Assembly (NCBI RefSeq): GCF_014633365.1
Contig: NC_068341.1
Location: 25,650,339-25,714,338 of the forward strand
Source of the DNA: Diospyros lotus
Taxonomy: Eukaryota > Streptophyta > Magnoliopsida > Ericales > Ebenaceae
Direction of reading: 5' to 3'
Length of the DNA stretch: 64,000 nucleotides
Shown here: in pieces, positions 45,512 to 56,378 of the stretch
How positions within the stretch are numbered: the first letter of the stretch is position 1
Layout of the letters: every line of letters starts with the position of its first letter
Position numbers and translations under genes: made by a program
The notes under the pieces: generated by a model
What the model was told of the DNA's origin: nothing
What the model saw: only the letters and a program-made list of their open reading frames with translations
Databases searched by the model: none

Positions 45512-46001
45512 TTCTCAACAACTCAAATGCAAATTCAAATTCCCCAACGATCACCGATGGTTAAATCCCGAAACCCTAGAAATCAGCCGATCACAATTGA
45601 TCTCAAAACTCCACAAAATCAAGCACGCAACGAAAACAGCGCGAGAGAAATAGAGAGAGTACGCTGAGAATCAGATGCGATGTGGATGATTCAGATCTGC
45701 AACTGCGAAGGATTTGGGGAAGAGTGAAAAAGTTGAGAATCGGAAAGTGCATATATATTAAATGGGTGAAAAACTAAATTTGAATTAATTGACTTTGAGA
45801 GGAAATGGAAACGGTGGTGGTGCCTGGAGAGGTTGCCGAAAGGCGAAGAAAGCTCTGCAAGGTCCTCTTGAAATGGCGCTGTTCATATCATCACATGGTG
45901 ACAAGCTGGTTTTCTTTTATATATGATGCTAATGTCCAATAACTGATTGTCGTAGGCTAAGGACGCATCTAGCCCCTTCCAACTTTACCTGTTTAATTAT
46001 T
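45512..46001 (-). other. RABC 5' leader and promoter region
   Basis: Leader of about 200 bases with GAGAGAAATAGAGAGAG-type low complexity near 45640. A TATA-like box is at 45749-45762. No other gene. Confidence 0.5.
45749..45762 (-). promoter_or_regulatory. Possible TATA box of the RABC gene
   Basis: On the minus strand TTTAATATATATGC lies about 240 bases before the ATG, which would put transcription start near 45720 and give a leader of about 210 bases. Not confirmed. Confidence 0.35.
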
Positions 46002-46185
46002 AGAAAATGTTATTGGTACATCCATTTTATACATCTTGAACTATAAAATAGGGTATTATGACAAAAAATCCCTCATGAGGCGCATAGAAGCGCGTGAGGC
46101 TCATGAAGAGGCGCAGGGTATTTTGGTCATAATACCCCTTGTGTAGCTCAAGATGTATAAAAATGGTATACATGTAGCATGATCC
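46002..46185. mobile_element. MITE with Mutator-like 9-bp flanks
   Basis: A near-palindrome. Left arm TATTGGTACATCCATTTTAT and TACATCTTGA pair with the right arm TCAAGATGTATAAAAATGG, and GGTATTATGAC recurs inverted further in. TTAATTATT flanks it at 45993-46001 and 46186-46194. The AT-rich flank could match by chance. Confidence 0.6.
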
Positions 46186-46197
46186 TTAATTATTTTA

Positions 46198-46569
46198 GAA
46201 TCATGTTATTTGTACAGAATAAATATTATAGAAATTTTATAGAACAATCAAAATATCTATTTTGCCCCTGTAATTAATTACCCAAATGCCCAATTACATC
46301 TCTCTGTCTCTGTCTCTCTGTCTCTCTCTCTCTGTCTCTCTCTCTCCCACTCACACCATCGGCCCTAACGACAGCGACAGCGGCGAGGCGACACGATGAG
46401 GCGATGGGGCGAGGTGGTGGAAGTTGCAGCGGCGAGGCAAAGCGACTGAGGCGAGGCGATGGCGACGGCGACGCGAGGCAAAGCGAGGCGGCGGCGAGGA
46501 TCAAAATATCGCGATATATCATCCCTATAAGCATTCTGTAAAAATCCTTCTGTACAAATAGCATTTTTC
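46198..46569. mobile_element. Second MITE, adjacent, with exact 9-bp target duplication
   Basis: Ends GAATCATGTTATTTGTACAG and, reversed, GAAAAATGCTATTTGTACAG. ATTATTTTA flanks it at 46189-46197 and 46570-46578. The interior has a CT/CTCTGT run (about 46300-46345) and GC-rich GAGGCGA repeats (46380-46500). The reading frames in it are low complexity. Termini resemble those of the neighbouring MITE. Confidence 0.72.
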
Positions 46570-46578
46570 ATTATTTTA

Positions 46579-47064
46579 TCCCCTAAACTTAAGGGAAGAC
46601 CATTAGCCCCTCAACTTTCACTTTTGAATTTATTAGACACTTGAGTCAGTGTGTAAGTTACACACACAATTGAGGTACGTGCAACACCGTCATCTTTTTC
46701 TTTCTCCTTCCCACTCTTTCTCATCACGAGCAACTTTTCTCCTTCAACGTGACCTCTTGTCTTCTTCACCATCGGCTGACCCTAGTCTATTTTTTCTCGT
46801 ACACCAACCAACCCATGGTCTTGCCTTCCTCTATCGGTGGTCACTAGTTGTGTGGGAGGCGATAGGTCAGGCAATAACTCGCCTTCCTTATGCTGGTGGT
46901 CAATGACGGCGTCAATTAGGGTCAATAAACCATCGATAGTAGTAGATAAGCATGGGTGGGCAGATCTGGGGTAATAGAATAGGAGGCGAGCGATCAATCA
47001 GTCACTCACCCCTTTTGTGCTGGTGGCTGGTGACAACATCGATTGGGGTCGGGGGGGGGCAATT
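46579..47064. other. Unassigned spacer
   Basis: No gene or defined repeat. A G run (GGGGGGGGG) near 47051 precedes the tandem repeat. Confidence 0.4.
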
Positions 47065-47066
47065 GT

Positions 47067-47680
47067 GAAAACCCAACCTTCCAGGTCATCCTAGTACGGA
47101 TCAGTGCTTACCCTCAAATAATAAGCACATCATCGCCTATTTATGCCCAGAATCCCATCCTAGCCAGTCGATGTGGGATTCTCCAAGATTACTCCCCAGG
47201 TAAACTCCTGATTCCACCCTTCTTTCAGACACGTGCATCCCCACACATGTTGGCCTCGCCATCCGGTAACAAGAGGGTCAACTCTAATACCAAACTATGA
47301 AGACCCAACCTCCCAAGTCATCCTAGTATGGATCAATGCTCACCCTCACAAGATAAGGCACCCCACCACCTATCTATCTATGCTTATAATCCCCTCCTAG
47401 CCAGTTGATGTGGGATTCTCCAAGGTTACTCCCTGAGTAAACTCCCAATTTCACCATCTTTTCAGACACGTGCATCTTCGCACATGCTAACCCCACTATC
47501 TGGTAACAAGAATGTCGGTTCTAATACCAAATTGTGAATACCCAACCTCTCAAGTCATCCTAGTATAGATCAGTGCTCACTATCACAGGATAAGCACCCC
47601 ACCTGCCTATTTATGCCCATAATCCCCTCCTGCCCAGTCGATGTGGGATTGTCCAAGGTTAATCCCCAAGTAAACTCTCA
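47067..47680. repeat. Three-copy tandem repeat of about 235 bp
   Basis: Unit starts at 47067 (GAAAACCCAACC), 47299 (GAAGACCCAACC) and 47536 (GAATACCCAACC). Unit lengths are 232 and 237; the third copy is partial. Shared markers are AAGTCATCCTAGTA, GATGTGGGATT, GACACGTGCATC and CTAATACCAAA. Copies are diverged. Confidence 0.88.
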
Positions 47681-48006
47681 AATTTGAGACAAAAAAATAT
47701 GTTTGAAAATTCCGTCTTAAAATTTGTCTCAAATTTGAAACGAAAAAATTTATTTCGAAATCCATCTTAAATATGAGACGAAAAAAATCTGTCTTAAATT
47801 TCGGACTCAAAATCCGTTTGAAATCTTTCTCAAAATCCGTCTCAAATTAAAGACGCAAAATTATCTGTCTTTAAATCTCTCTCAAAATTCATCTCTAAAA
47901 CCTTCTCAAATTAGAGACGAAAAACATTCATCCCAAAATTAGTGACAGTCATTTTTCTGACGACCCAAAATCCATCTCAAATGACATATTTCCCTTTCTT
48001 GTAGTG
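47680..48006 (-). mobile_element. Orphan CACTA (En/Spm) end with subterminal repeats
   Basis: Read on the minus strand it starts CACTACAAGAAAGGG at 48006. It is followed by repeated short inverted units of the GTCTCAAATTTGAGAC type across 47690-47985. I found no partner terminus to the left, so only one end is present here. Confidence 0.62.
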
Positions 48007-48575
48007 AAATTATATCTTGTGTCAATATATTTGGTCTTCAAATGATATTTAGGATCCCTAGTGAATGGTGTTGAGTAGCATGATCTAGATGTTTTGATGA
48101 TGATTGCATTCATGCCAAAACTTTAACGTTATTAAGTTTTGTATTCTTATTTAGAATAGTACTTAATGATATGTTAAGTCTATCTTGATAGATTATATAT
48201 TTTGATAGAATATATGTTGAAGATGCCTCGGTCAAGGAACCTATATAGGTTTATCTATTACCTATGATTGTTCCTATATGTGTTATGTTTGCTCTAGCCA
48301 TATTTTTTATTGATATGTTTGTTTATGCCTCTCTTCGTGGTGATCTTAAAGATGTTGCATGAGTGTTTTGTGAATACTCGTGATATTTTATATGTAAAGT
48401 GTCGTATGTGGCAACATTACTCAAGCTTTAGAGTGATATATTCTATCGATGTCTAATGCTTAAGTGTTAAACATCAAGTCAACATTATGTCTTTTGAGTA
48501 AAAGATTATATACTCAAGTGTGGGTACTTGAGTCTTGTTTGATAAAATTTAAGTTGTCTTATTCTTTAGAATATA
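48007..48575. other. Unassigned spacer between two CACTA ends
   Basis: AT-rich, no coding motif. The bases ATA just before 48576 could be the 3-bp target copy. Confidence 0.4.
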
Positions 48576-49170
48576 CACTACAACAAATTTTGGTTTTCTC
48601 TACGAAATTTTTCGTAATTAAAAATTCAATTTTCGTAGCAAAAACCAATCAGCTACGAAATTTTATTTGTAACGTGAATCGTAGCCAAAGCCTCATAGCT
48701 AAGAGTATTTAGTTACGATTTAAGATTTTGTAGAGAATAATACACTTTTCGCTATAGTCAGGTAAACGTAGAAAAAGTATTGGTTTTATACTACTACATG
48801 TATCGTAGCTAATTATATCAATTTTCATATGTGATGATGTTGATTTTCGTAGTTAATGATGTTAATTTTCATAGCAAATAACATAGCTTTTACTACGAAT
48901 GTCAAATCGTAGAGAAAACACTTATTTTTAACTACAACAAATCGTAGCTAATCGTACCAATTTTTGTAGCAAATTGATTTTCATATACCAATTTTCGTAA
49001 TAAGTTTTCGTAGCAAATTAATTTTTACATACTAATTTTGTAGCAAATTGATACTCACATACTAATTTTCGTAGCAAATTAATTTTCTCTACCAATATTT
49101 TTCTAATCAAAAGTTAAATTTTCATAGTTAATTCTATATACAACTAATAAACTACTACGATATTACTAAA
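48576..49170. repeat. CACTA subterminal repeats (TTCGTAGC motif)
   Basis: Many copies of TTTCGTAGC, GCTACGAAA and variants in both orientations, for example CTACGAAATTTTTCGTA near 48601. Such arrays are the binding sites of the TnpA-type protein in this superfamily. Confidence 0.8.
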
Positions 49171-49900
49171 TTTAATTTCATAGCAAGAAAAAAAAATCCC
49201 TTTTTTTGGAATAATATTTTTCTCTAAACCTACACCAACCCTTATAATTTAGATGAAATTTAAAACACAATACATAACTTCAAAATCTTTCGATTAATCA
49301 CATAAAATAAAATTAATGTCAGCCACACTCTTCAACTGTTTTGAAGGTGGCTAGTACATAAAACCAATAGATGTAATATTGATAGCAACATTAAATTCTA
49401 AAATGAAAATAGTTAAAAATTTGATACTATGAAAATTTATCTCCAAAGCATCTTTCTTTCTTGTTTTCTTCCTTTGTTGTTTACGCTTTTTTCCTCTACT
49501 ACTTATGCATGGCAAAAACTTGGAAAACAAAAGTCAACACAAATCAAAGGAAGAGATAAATAAAATGCTTTTTGAACTCAACTCTTCGATGGAAAAAAAA
49601 TGGTCGTGCATACGTACTAAGAGGATTACTCTAGTAATTCTAATAGAATTAAGATCCCAAAGCAAGAAACTTGAAAAATTTTAGTCCATAATATTTTAGA
49701 GCTATAGATTAGAAGTAAAAGCCAAAAATAACTTCATTTATGTTATTACTTGAACCAACAGTTTAGGCTATGGAGAGTTTCAAGTTCAATATGGTTAAGT
49801 AGCCTAAAAAGGGAGATGAAACAAAAAAGAAGAAGAAAGTAAAAACACAATCTGTGTTTAGAAATTCCAAAAACGAATAACACCATAAGTTTAGAAGTCC
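49171..49900. other. CACTA internal non-coding sequence
   Basis: AT-rich, no reading frame or repeat assigned. Confidence 0.4.
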
Positions 49901-50014
49901 TAAATCTAGATCTCTTTTATATTACCTATATTTACCATATATATGTGTGTATATATATATTATAAAGTTCTACAAAAATTTTGGCAGAGTCTCCCCTATA
50001 AATTGGACTTAGCC

Positions 50015-52785
50015 TGTAACACCACTTCTCCTAGAACTACTCGAGAAGAGGTGCTACGGGGAAAATAAAATAAAACTAGCTGATAAACTGAAATCTGATA
50101 CCATGACTGAACATCTCAATCAACTGGAATAAAAACTCCGAGTCAATACAGACTGAAAAGTACAAACTCTGTCTAAGGGACAATCCCTTAACTGAAATAT
50201 AAAATAGATCTAAACTAGAAAAAAAAAACACTATAAAACTCAACAGACTCTCAGACATCTTTAATCTTGAACGGCTCCACGTACACACACTATTGAACAC
50301 TGCTGTTAGCCCCAACATCTGATACTTCCCTGCTAGAACCTAGAAGGGTGAAGAGTACAAGGTGAGCTACAAAAGCTCAGCAAGTAATAAGCTAGAAAGA
50401 ATACTGAAACTGAATCGAATAATATCGATAATGATAAATAACTGACTGAACTTGTAGGCCCACATAATCTGATAATACATACATGTCTAAACTAAAACCT
50501 GCATACATAAAAACTGTAAGCACATACTGTGGGCAATATGCCCCTAGCCTCTTGGTTACCACCAGGCGAGCAACTCATAAACTGAGCTGAAACTGAAACT
50601 GATGGGATCCCCGCAGACAAGCCGCCTAGCGCGCATAATGCAATGCAATGCTCACATAAATGCTAGTACACGATATGTAGTGCTCCATATAAAGTCATGC
50701 TCAACGCTCATACCAAAATGTATGCACATAATCTCACAAAATAATGCTGTTCATGTCATAATTAACTACTAAACATGGTATATGATTTTTACCAGCCATA
50801 TTGAGATACAAAGATTCTGAAATTTCTGAGTATAGGCATGGCATATTGGATTTTGTCATATCTTGGCATAAAAATTCAATATTTGAATTATTGAATATTT
50901 ATATTAAATTTAAGACTTGCATTAAGAATTTATTGGAAGCCATTCGGATGCCATATGATACTATTTGGATGATTGAGGAAGCATAAGGAAGCAATTCGAA
51001 TGAAACAGCAGCCCATTCGAATGAAAAAATTGACTACAGCAAGCTCATTCGAATGGCAGAAACTCATTCGAATGACAGAGGCTCATTCGAATGATAGATG
51101 ATATATAACAAAGGCTATTCGGATCTAATCAAGGACTCATTCGAATGACTCACAAATTCATTTGAATGAATTTTGACAACTTCCAACTTTTGAATTGGCA
51201 AAAAGTGACTCATTCGAATCCAACAATACCCTCATTCGAATGAATTAATGGGATACTCACGGGTCATTCGAATGACAAAGAGACTCATTCGAATGCTAGA
51301 CTATACAAAGCAACAACTTATTCAAATCTTCAAGGGCTCATTCGAATGACAAGAAAACTCGTTCAAATGACAGTCTCAAAACTTCAAAAAAAACACATAC
51401 GAATGATACGATAACACATGACTCATTCAAATGACAAAGGACTCATTCGAATGACTGATACATTATAAGGGAAAAACTTACGATAACACTGAAAACTCAT
51501 TCGGATACCACTGAACTCATTCGAATGACAAAGAGGCTCATTCGAATGACTGGAAACTTATATGAAACGAAGCTTACGATAACAGAGACCATCTCTTGAA
51601 TAAAAAACTTAGCATCACTACACCATTCCAAAAGAAATCTTGGGAGAACAATCCCAATTGATATAAAATAATATCAAGATGGATTAACTCAATCGCTTAT
51701 GAAAGAAAATGCTATAAAGAATTATGCATTACTTAACATAACTCACTGGGTAATGATATACCGCATGAATATATATATATATATATACATGAACATACCA
51801 TCTAATTAAATTGGGAACCCAAATCAAAGAGTCTTGGTATTCGGAGATCACTACTAACATGATTTGAAGATCATATGTAAAAGAATTGCTACAAGAATCA
51901 TGCATAACTTCTTCATGCACTCACTGTTATACACACACATATATAGATATATATATATATTCGTGCACTGTCTGTAACAACTGAAACTCAACAAAAGAGT
52001 TACTGAAAACTGAGATTTAACATTGAATCATGATCCCGTAAGAATGTTTTACAGGGATAGATGCTTGCTCAATGAAGCCTTTGATATGCTAATCTAAACA
52101 CACATATAGGAATATATAAAGTGGCTGATAAACTTAAACTGAGGATCAAAACGAGAGTCTTAAAAATTCTGAAATCGAACTATCATGATCCTGTAATGAA
52201 AGGGATTACAGGAAGAATACTTGCCTTTCAATCTCTCTGATTGGATCAACGAAGCTTGCAAACTATCTTTTACTAGACATTGATGCTGCTCCCAGACTTC
52301 TCGATTCTTCATGGCGTGAAGAAACTAAAGCTAATGGGCTATATATAGGTATAAAACCCTAGATCTCACTCCTTTTATAATTTGGATTTCCTCCTAATAT
52401 AACTAGGAGACTTTAAACCAAAACCATCTCACTCATGGATTATCCCAATCCCTTAATCATAATAATTCTAATTCTTAATCAAAATAATTATAATTAATTA
52501 TTTCAATTCTAATAACAACTTCTTAAATGACCAACATGTCCTTGGATTTAATTTCCACCAATTAAATGCCATTAAATACTATTATCTCAATTAAAAATCA
52601 CTACTTTGCCGCCTTGGCAAATTCTTTAACTCTAAAATTAAAAAGAAATAAATGCTATTCTTTTCCTTCAAAATCTCTAAATTGCCACATTAAATAATTA
52701 ATTGGTAAAATTACTTAATCAAATACTTCAACAATTAATTAAATCATTCTTGAACAAATACTGGGCCCTCTAACGAGTCGTTACA
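50015..52785 (-). mobile_element. Tekay/Del-type gypsy solo LTR, 2.77 kb
   Basis: Plus strand TGTAACACCACTTC...GAGTCGTTACA. On the minus strand it starts TGTAACGACTCG and ends GTGGTGTTACA, the usual polarity for Tekay LTRs. Exact target duplication TAGCC lies at 50010-50014 and 52786-52790. No internal retroviral genes. Contains the ATTCGAATG array. Confidence 0.85.
50990..51560. repeat. Interspersed ATTCGAATG repeat array in the solo LTR
   Basis: About thirteen exact ATTCGAATG copies and about nine variants (ATTTGAATG, ATTCGGATG, TTCAAATGA) across 570 bases, often as ACTCATTCGAATGACA. The core TTCGAA is palindromic. Confidence 0.85.
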
Positions 52786-53449
52786 TAGCCAACTTGTAGA
52801 GGGACACCACATCCATAACACAACTAAAAACACCTAATCACATTCATCCAACACCTCAACTACTACCAAATAATTCAAGTTTCAATCCCCAACTCCACAA
52901 TAATAGAAATATTAACCAACTAAGTAAATAACTTAGTCCAAATGAAAGATTTGGGTCCAACCAAACCAAAACTAATTTATTCAAAATTGCAAGATTAAAC
53001 AATTAAAAGAATGGGTAAATAAATGAATAACGAATAAGCATCTCAAAACTACTAGTCCAAAACTAAAATCCTATGCCATGGGTTACTAGGTGAGTTTGCC
53101 TCCAAGCGATCTCAATTCATCTAGCTCTCATCACCTGAAACGTGAGAAAAATAAATGAGAGAGCTAAAGCTCAGGAAGTAAACTCCATGCACATTATGCA
53201 TGCTTATGACATGCAAAGTTTGGATCTTTTGTGCTCCTGTTGTTTTACATTATTTATCTCAACCACCATCAAATCACTTACCACTAATTCACGACACCAC
53301 TAATTCCAACATATACAATACACAATTGAAGAATTAATTTTAAGAAGAGGAAAAGAAATAAGATAGCATTCAAATCACTTACCATGAGAAATTATATTCG
53401 ATAGAGTCAAAATTAGATCCAAGTAACCTCTTAAAAGGAGATCATGTTG

Positions 53450-55357
53450 CTATAACTTTGCCATAGTAATGTTCAATTGTGCCTTCAATTGGTCATATTT
53501 TGCTTCAAATTGGCTAAGGGCTTCTTCCAATTCCAACATTTTTTGTGTATTTGAGTTTGTTGTTCTTGTCGGTTTTGGTCCATATCCAAGTCCCTTGATG
53601 TATCTTGACTTTGTGCCAAGGATCATGTCACAAATTTTAGATGGACTTAATGAAGTACCATTAGCAACTGATTGACTAAGAAGTTCTTGAATTTCATTAT
53701 GCAAAAGTATAAGAATTAGAATGCTGGAACCTTAAAACTTATGTATCAATTATCGAAATTAGAATGTAAAATTGTTATCCAAAGAAGTAACTTACATAAT
53801 TTACTTCTGTTCCTGGACTCGTCCATCCTTTCCTTTCACTATAGTAAGTGCGTTTATAAAATGTTATTCGATCACATTCCTCACCATCAAGCTCGTTCAA
53901 ACTTTACGTTTTTTATATAAATAAGAAAAAAATTGTTATACAAAGGATATATATTGAATAATAAAATTAATTCTTACAATTTCATTTCGAAGAGTGACAA
54001 AGGCTCGTGAACCATGGTTGTGAGATGTAATTTTTTTTTCCTATTCTCCTTATTCTTCGCACATCTTTCCTATACAAGAACAAAATTATATGAAATACCA
54101 AAAGGTAAGTGGAGAATTTGAATTTGAACATTAAGGCGATACACACCTGAACCTTGGGGTTTGACCAATATGCACAAAGATCATCCCAATACTCTTGGGT
54201 AAGCCTAGCGGGCTTGTTTTGTTTTGCTTCTTTTAATGTCTTAAATTTTTGAAAATGCTTGTGAAGATGATATCTTTGATCCCTACTTCGATTCTTTAAT
54301 ATATCTTCCATTTTTTTCTTACATCCTCTTCTCCTACATCAATAATGTCCAACCTCATCTAGAAAGAAAAAAGTAAAATAATTTAAGTTATTACACACAT
54401 AATTGAAATAACCTAAATTAAAATTAAAACAACATGGTGATCGTTAAGGATAAAAAAATAATTGAGTACAAGTTTACTTACATTAAACCGGTCATATGCA
54501 GAAGTCAAATGATCATGATTGTTTTTAAGATCCTTCCACTTTGTTGGCATGGGCAAAAAGTCTCGAGCTATGGTACTAAGCTCACTTGATAGCTTTGCAG
54601 ATTCAATCATATCAACTGGTCGTCCTTTATCCACGGAAATATGCATAGGCATCTTTTTTTCTTAACTATTTTCTTAATCTTTCTTAAGCCTTTGCCTTTT
54701 GTCGGACCTCGACCTGTACTGGTTGCATTAGAAGTGGAACCTACAATAGACATCACTATTTAAGTAGATATAACTCAAAATAAGTATCATATTACAACCA
54801 CAACTTAATGTTTTAGAAATACCAGTATTATTTGATGGAGTCTGTGGAATGCTACTAGGTTGAGGATCATCTATCATTGAAGTAAGGGATGATCCACATG
54901 GCTCTTAAGGAGATGAGTCATTCGAGGTATTAATAAGTTGAGGTGGCCCAGTTGAAGTCCTTGAAAGATGTGGTATATGTATCCCTTGAGGCATGTCACT
55001 AGATTTCTTAATCACTTTTTCCTTTCCAATGTTGAGTGGAATATTGAATGGAGATGATGAATTTGTAGTATGGGATAGTTGTGATGATTCATTTAGATTA
55101 CCATTACAAGATGTGACAGCTCAATTGCTAATGGGTCCAACTCCAGTAAGAACTGGGTTAAACAACATCTGAGAAAAGATAAATCTGGATGATTTATGTG
55201 ATGTATCTTTAGCTGATGGAATGACTCTGTTTAGGCTTAGTGGAAGGATAAATCTCACAGTTGACCTTGATGAATTTGATAATCTAAATATCCCTTGAGG
55301 GTTAGGGCTTGAAGATGTAACTTCACTAAAAGTAGACTTTTTGGACTTACATGACAT
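53450..55357 (-). pseudogene. CACTA Transposase_24-like (TnpA-position) gene
   Basis: ATG at 55357-55355 opens a serine-rich N-terminus (MSCKSKKSTFSEVTSSSPN). Further blocks are SVDKGRPVDMIESAKLSSEL (54635-54578), DQRYHLHKHFQKFKTLKEAK with RLTQEYWDDLCAYWSNPKVQ (about 54275-54150), AFVTLRNE (about 53995) and CDRITFYKRTYYSERKGWTS (about 53880-53820). Last comes the C-terminal SKICDMILGTKSRYIKGLG, with a coiled-coil-like tail ending at 53450. This is the plant Ptta/En/Spm transposase pattern. Introns separate blocks. In-frame stops near 55122 and 54908 argue for decay. Confidence 0.75.
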
Positions 55358-56378
55358 AATGCATATGCTATGATTAACTAAACCTATAAAACCATAAGAA
55401 TTACCTTTAGCATGAAATATTTATAGCAAAATCCTAAATGTTTACAAAATAACAAGTAAAAAATCAATTTGGCTTCCTACATTCAACTTATGACTACTAC
55501 TAAAAATCAACAAAACAAAACAATTAAACTTTGGCAATCCACTTTATAAGGGTTGGGAGAGGACCTTCCAACATATTAAAAAATAACCAAATGTGAAGGA
55601 AACTTCAGTTATCAACTTATTTTTAAATGAAGGAATTCTAAATGCACAGTTGAGAACTTTTTTCTACTTCAGTTATCAACTAGTAATTAAGCTCATACTA
55701 TTTTTCTATTTCAATAAAGTAGATAACCTAATTGCACTAACATCTTCAGAACAAACATTTAAGCACTTTGAGCTTATTACTGTCAAAGCTTAAGCAATAA
55801 CAAAAGAAAGACAGATCAAAATCAGACCATACATAAGCCCAAACCCAATCAACAAAGAAAATCCAAGTTTAAGTAAGAAAGTTCAAAACCCACCTCCCAA
55901 TTTATCCTATATACACATATAATCATTGCACTTATTATTTTTCTCTCTCTTTTTTTTTTTTTGTTGCTATAATTGAGTATTCATAGCCTAGTGTGCACTA
56001 AGCAAACTCACACACGCATAATAGCAAACTTTTACTCCAGTCACTACATAAATTCTAATTATCCGTACACATAATCAATGTAAGTATACAAAGATTTGTG
56101 TAGCATTACCTTGTGAAAAGAAATCACCTATTACTCTTGCAACTAATAACAAATTTGAGAAGTTGATCCTGTGTAGAAAACCAACAAAAACATACAAAAT
56201 AAAACAATTAATGAGAAACTAAAGTAAATAAAGAGTTCAACTTTAATATAAATAAAAGTATTGAAGCTCTCAATACACATTTATGTAATTCTCTAAAATA
56301 AATTACTATTGAAAAATGCATTACATAAAATTGAAAGAAAAGAAAATTTCATATAGAATATTAAACTAAAAGTAAAAA
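55358..56378 (-). other. Region between the two CACTA genes
   Basis: AT-rich. No coding block recognised. Confidence 0.4.

Larger units (their letters stand above)
49900..53400 (-). repeat. Older Tekay/Del-type LTR remnant, split by a solo LTR
   Basis: The two sides of the solo LTR join as AATTTTGGCAGAGTCTCCCC near 49978 and AACTTGTAGAGGGACACC near 52790. Further right, near 53140-53190, CACCTGAAACGTGAGAAAA and AGCTAAAGCTCAGGAAGTA are phrases usual in plant Tekay LTRs. Outer edges are not defined. Confidence 0.45.

Noticed and set aside
46274..46571. Frames rich in Arg, Ser and Pro
   Set aside because: They are within a MITE and derive from CT runs and GAGGCGA repeats.
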